This document shows, piece after piece, positions 20,743 through 22,641 of a stretch of DNA of 22,641 nucleotides. Position 1 is the first letter of the stretch. Each line of letters begins with the position of its first letter. The position numbers and the translations under genes are program-made. The DNA is from Cudoniella acicularis (lineage: Eukaryota > Ascomycota > Leotiomycetes > Helotiales > Helotiaceae). A model generated the notes under the pieces. The model did not search any database. It was not told the DNA's origin and was given only the letters and a program-made list of their open reading frames with translations. The stretch lies in contig JAAMPI010000938.1 of assembly GCA_013054445.1 (NCBI GenBank), positions 1 through 22,641 of the forward strand. The letters are read 5' to 3'.

Positions 20743-22641
20743 CTAAGCTTTCGTTTTCTCCTCTACTACAACAGTATTGAACACCGAACTGCCAGATGAT
20801 CCTACCTGTTCAACCTCTCCGTCTACGTTTTCTTTTATCACGATATTTCCCCTCACCACTGTCCAAATCTTCTCCAGCCCACCATCAGCAAGAGGATAAA
20901 AGTTCGCGACAAGCAATGTAAGTCAAAGCCATATCAAAGACACAACAACTCATGCTTGGAAAAACTATATTGGTATTGTTGGTGTGAAAAGGGGCCTCGG
21001 TGCTGCAAAAATTTACTGATTTATTAAATATCATTTTTACACCATACATCAGCAGCGGCCAAAGCACTACTTGTCCAGCAAAGGTTGCCACAGCCCAGTA
21101 AGCAGCAATTCTCGACCACCGCTTCATGTACTTCACTCTTTCGGGAGAAAAATATCCAGTTTCATCCAATCTAGAGACTCCTGTTTGATCACTCGCCTGT
21201 TTAATTGTCAGGAATTCCTTCAGCTCGAACTCCAACGGCCAGATCAGGAATATCGCAACAGTAATTGGTAATGGGACAAAAAAATGAAGTCAAGCATCCG
21301 AACATGCAAGGGAGAGTTTGGCCTGTCGAGGCGATGGTTATCTCGCCTGAATAGTAATATGTGGTGCGGAACCGGACTGCGAAACCACATGCCATTCCGA
21401 TTATGGGCAAGACCGTGGCTGCGAGTTTTGTTTGACCTTCCAGAGAAGCGCAAAGCAAGCTGGGAAAGTCCTTGGACTACAAGAGCGTCAATCAAAAATG
21501 TTTGGCAACATCACAGAACACATACCAGACAATGATCCCAAGCATATAAATCAGCCAGTTCAAATCTACGCCTCCTTTGTGTAATGCAGTTGCAAACGCG
21601 GACGTGAACAAGGCACTGGCTACGACTCCAATATAAGACACCTTGATGAGCTATTTGTCTGTAGCGGACTTATTGAAATACGCCCCGTAAACGTCGAAAG
21701 ATAGGATTGAGCTGACGGCAATTAGTTACGCGGATGACACACTCGTACAAGCCTTCCAGATGTCAGATAAATTTCCCCAAGCAGGTGGGATACTTACCAT
21801 GAACAAGATGAGAAGAATTGCCACTGCTCCACCTTTTCCAGTGACAGCTTGAGATGCATATGGAAGAAAAAGACCTCCTGAAACCTTTGTTGCGGTCATT
21901 CTCTTAGAAAAAGGTCAGCTCAGAACGAAAATATGGATGTGGATGGAAGCATTACCCTGGGGTATGTGGGGAATGCAGGTGTTTGTTCTAGCACCAGCGT
22001 TCCCAAACCTACGATTGTCCCAAATGCCCATGGGATGGCAAAGTAAACATTGCCTCCGATGATGTATCCGGGGGAACTGCTGCTGCTACATCTGCAAAAA
22101 ATCCCTAGAAAATATTAAGTTACGTTTGCCTTAGGACGGAAAGAAGCTTCTAATCTTTTGCCAGAAACCTGTGTCCATGATAATAATACCAAAACTTTTC
22201 CTAAAACATGTCAGTTGTAGATAAGACCGTTTAAACCCCAAAATCCTACACAATGTAAATAATCCCAAAAAACAAAGACCCGTTGCTTGTCATATTTAAA
22301 TAAGAACCCTTGTAATTGCCGGCCACAGAACCATTTTCGGGTAACGCAAGCAAGAGGTCATACAATTGGCCATTGAACCAATTTCTTTGATTGCGATGAC
22401 CTTGATAGTAAACCAAACCAGAACTATCATGATGATAAATGTGTGGATGTAATCTGTGAGAAATGTAGCACGAAGTCTTCCAAAATAGGTGTAAACTACC
22501 ACACCGAGGGGTAGCAGAAAGGTAGACGCAACGATCTGTTAGGTCAGTAAACGTCAGTGTTATAGTTGCTTGGACATAGGCCCGTTTATTACACTCACGT
22601 CCATTCCAGTCAGCGAAGAGACTGCCGTAGATGCACCAACA
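20743..22641 (-). pseudogene. DUR3: Decayed urea/polyamine transporter of the DUR3 (sodium:solute symporter) family, 5' end off the window
   Basis: Translated pieces in order along the minus strand match DUR3: SSLTGMD, then after an intron (22598-22536) IVASTFLLPLGVVVYTYF and RATFLTDYIHT; LYDLLLALPENGSVAGNYKG; IIIMDTGFWQK; SPGYIIGGNVYFAIPWAFGT; MTATKVSGGLFLPYASQAV with GKGGAVAIL; LIAVSSILSFDVYGAYFNKS; ALHKGGVDLNWLIYMLGI; QTKLAATVLPIIGMACGF; GEITIASTGQTLPCM; RIAAYWAVATFAGQVVLWPL; and a tail LLVANFYPLADGGLEKIW ending at TAG 20745-20743. Lesions include frameshifts near 22370, in a C5 run at 22074-22070, near 21440 and in a T7 run at 21284-21278; stops TAG 21653-21651, TGA 20952-20950 and TGA 20925-20923; and a lost GT donor at 22154 (AT). 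DUR3 is a plasma-membrane urea and polyamine importer. With this many breaks the locus cannot make a full carrier, so it is surely dead. Confidence 0.9.

Noticed and set aside
1..22641. Biosynthetic gene cluster or CRISPR-like array
   Set aside because: No backbone or tailoring enzymes are present, and no regularly spaced repeats were found.

Overview
The window is a piece of a filamentous ascomycete (Pezizomycotina) genome. Every multi-exon gene is interrupted by short introns (46-212 nt, mostly 50-110 nt) with GT donors, AG acceptors and CTRAY-type branch sites, and the gene families (CFEM protein, DUF3716 protein, 14-TM MFS transporter, fungal C2H2 regulators, DUR3 urea transporter) are fungal. 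A leotiomycete (Sclerotiniaceae-like) source is my impression from the protein sequences; it is inference. One undetermined base (N at 9266) shows this is draft assembly.

Layout, left to right: (1) 228-2392, minus: three-exon uncharacterised membrane glycoprotein, 666 aa. (2) 3459-4214, minus: four-exon GPI-anchored CFEM protein, 182 aa, with all eight cysteines but Glu at the usual haem Asp position. (3) 5030-7120, minus: MFS transporter of the DHA2/VBA type, with an in-frame TAG that is either a real nonsense mutation or hidden by a doubtful 48-nt intron. (4) 8425-9143, minus: DUF3716 protein with a long acidic tail. (5) 9144-11319: about 2.2 kb of AT-rich sequence without genes, holding copy A of a dispersed repeat. 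(6) 11320-11825, minus: remnant of an unrecognised gene with two stops and a frameshift. (7) 12246-14099, minus: 568-aa fungal zinc-finger-like regulator. (8) 14211-15620, minus: C2H2 regulator broken by a frameshift and by a TAA inside its first finger. (9) 15621-16651: divergent promoter region with three TTGCGCAA palindromes. (10) 16652-16926, plus: small two-exon gene with a likely 3' frameshift, followed by repeat copy B. (11) 18113-20518, plus: three-exon 768-aa membrane glycoprotein whose plan resembles gene 1. (12) 20743-22641, minus: heavily decayed DUR3-type urea transporter running off the right edge.

The genes do not make an obvious pathway or biosynthetic cluster: there is no PKS, NRPS, terpene synthase or other backbone enzyme. 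The picture is an accessory region made of membrane or cell-surface proteins and regulators, in which about half the loci show damage. Several premature stops can be explained by single G:C to A:T changes, which suggests (but does not prove) repeat-induced-point-mutation-like decay; the frameshifts need another explanation, either drift or draft-assembly errors. The points I would check first are the decayed gene at 11.3-11.8 kb, the two adjacent zinc-finger loci that could be joined by splicing, the TTGCGCAA cluster, and the paired membrane proteins at the two ends.
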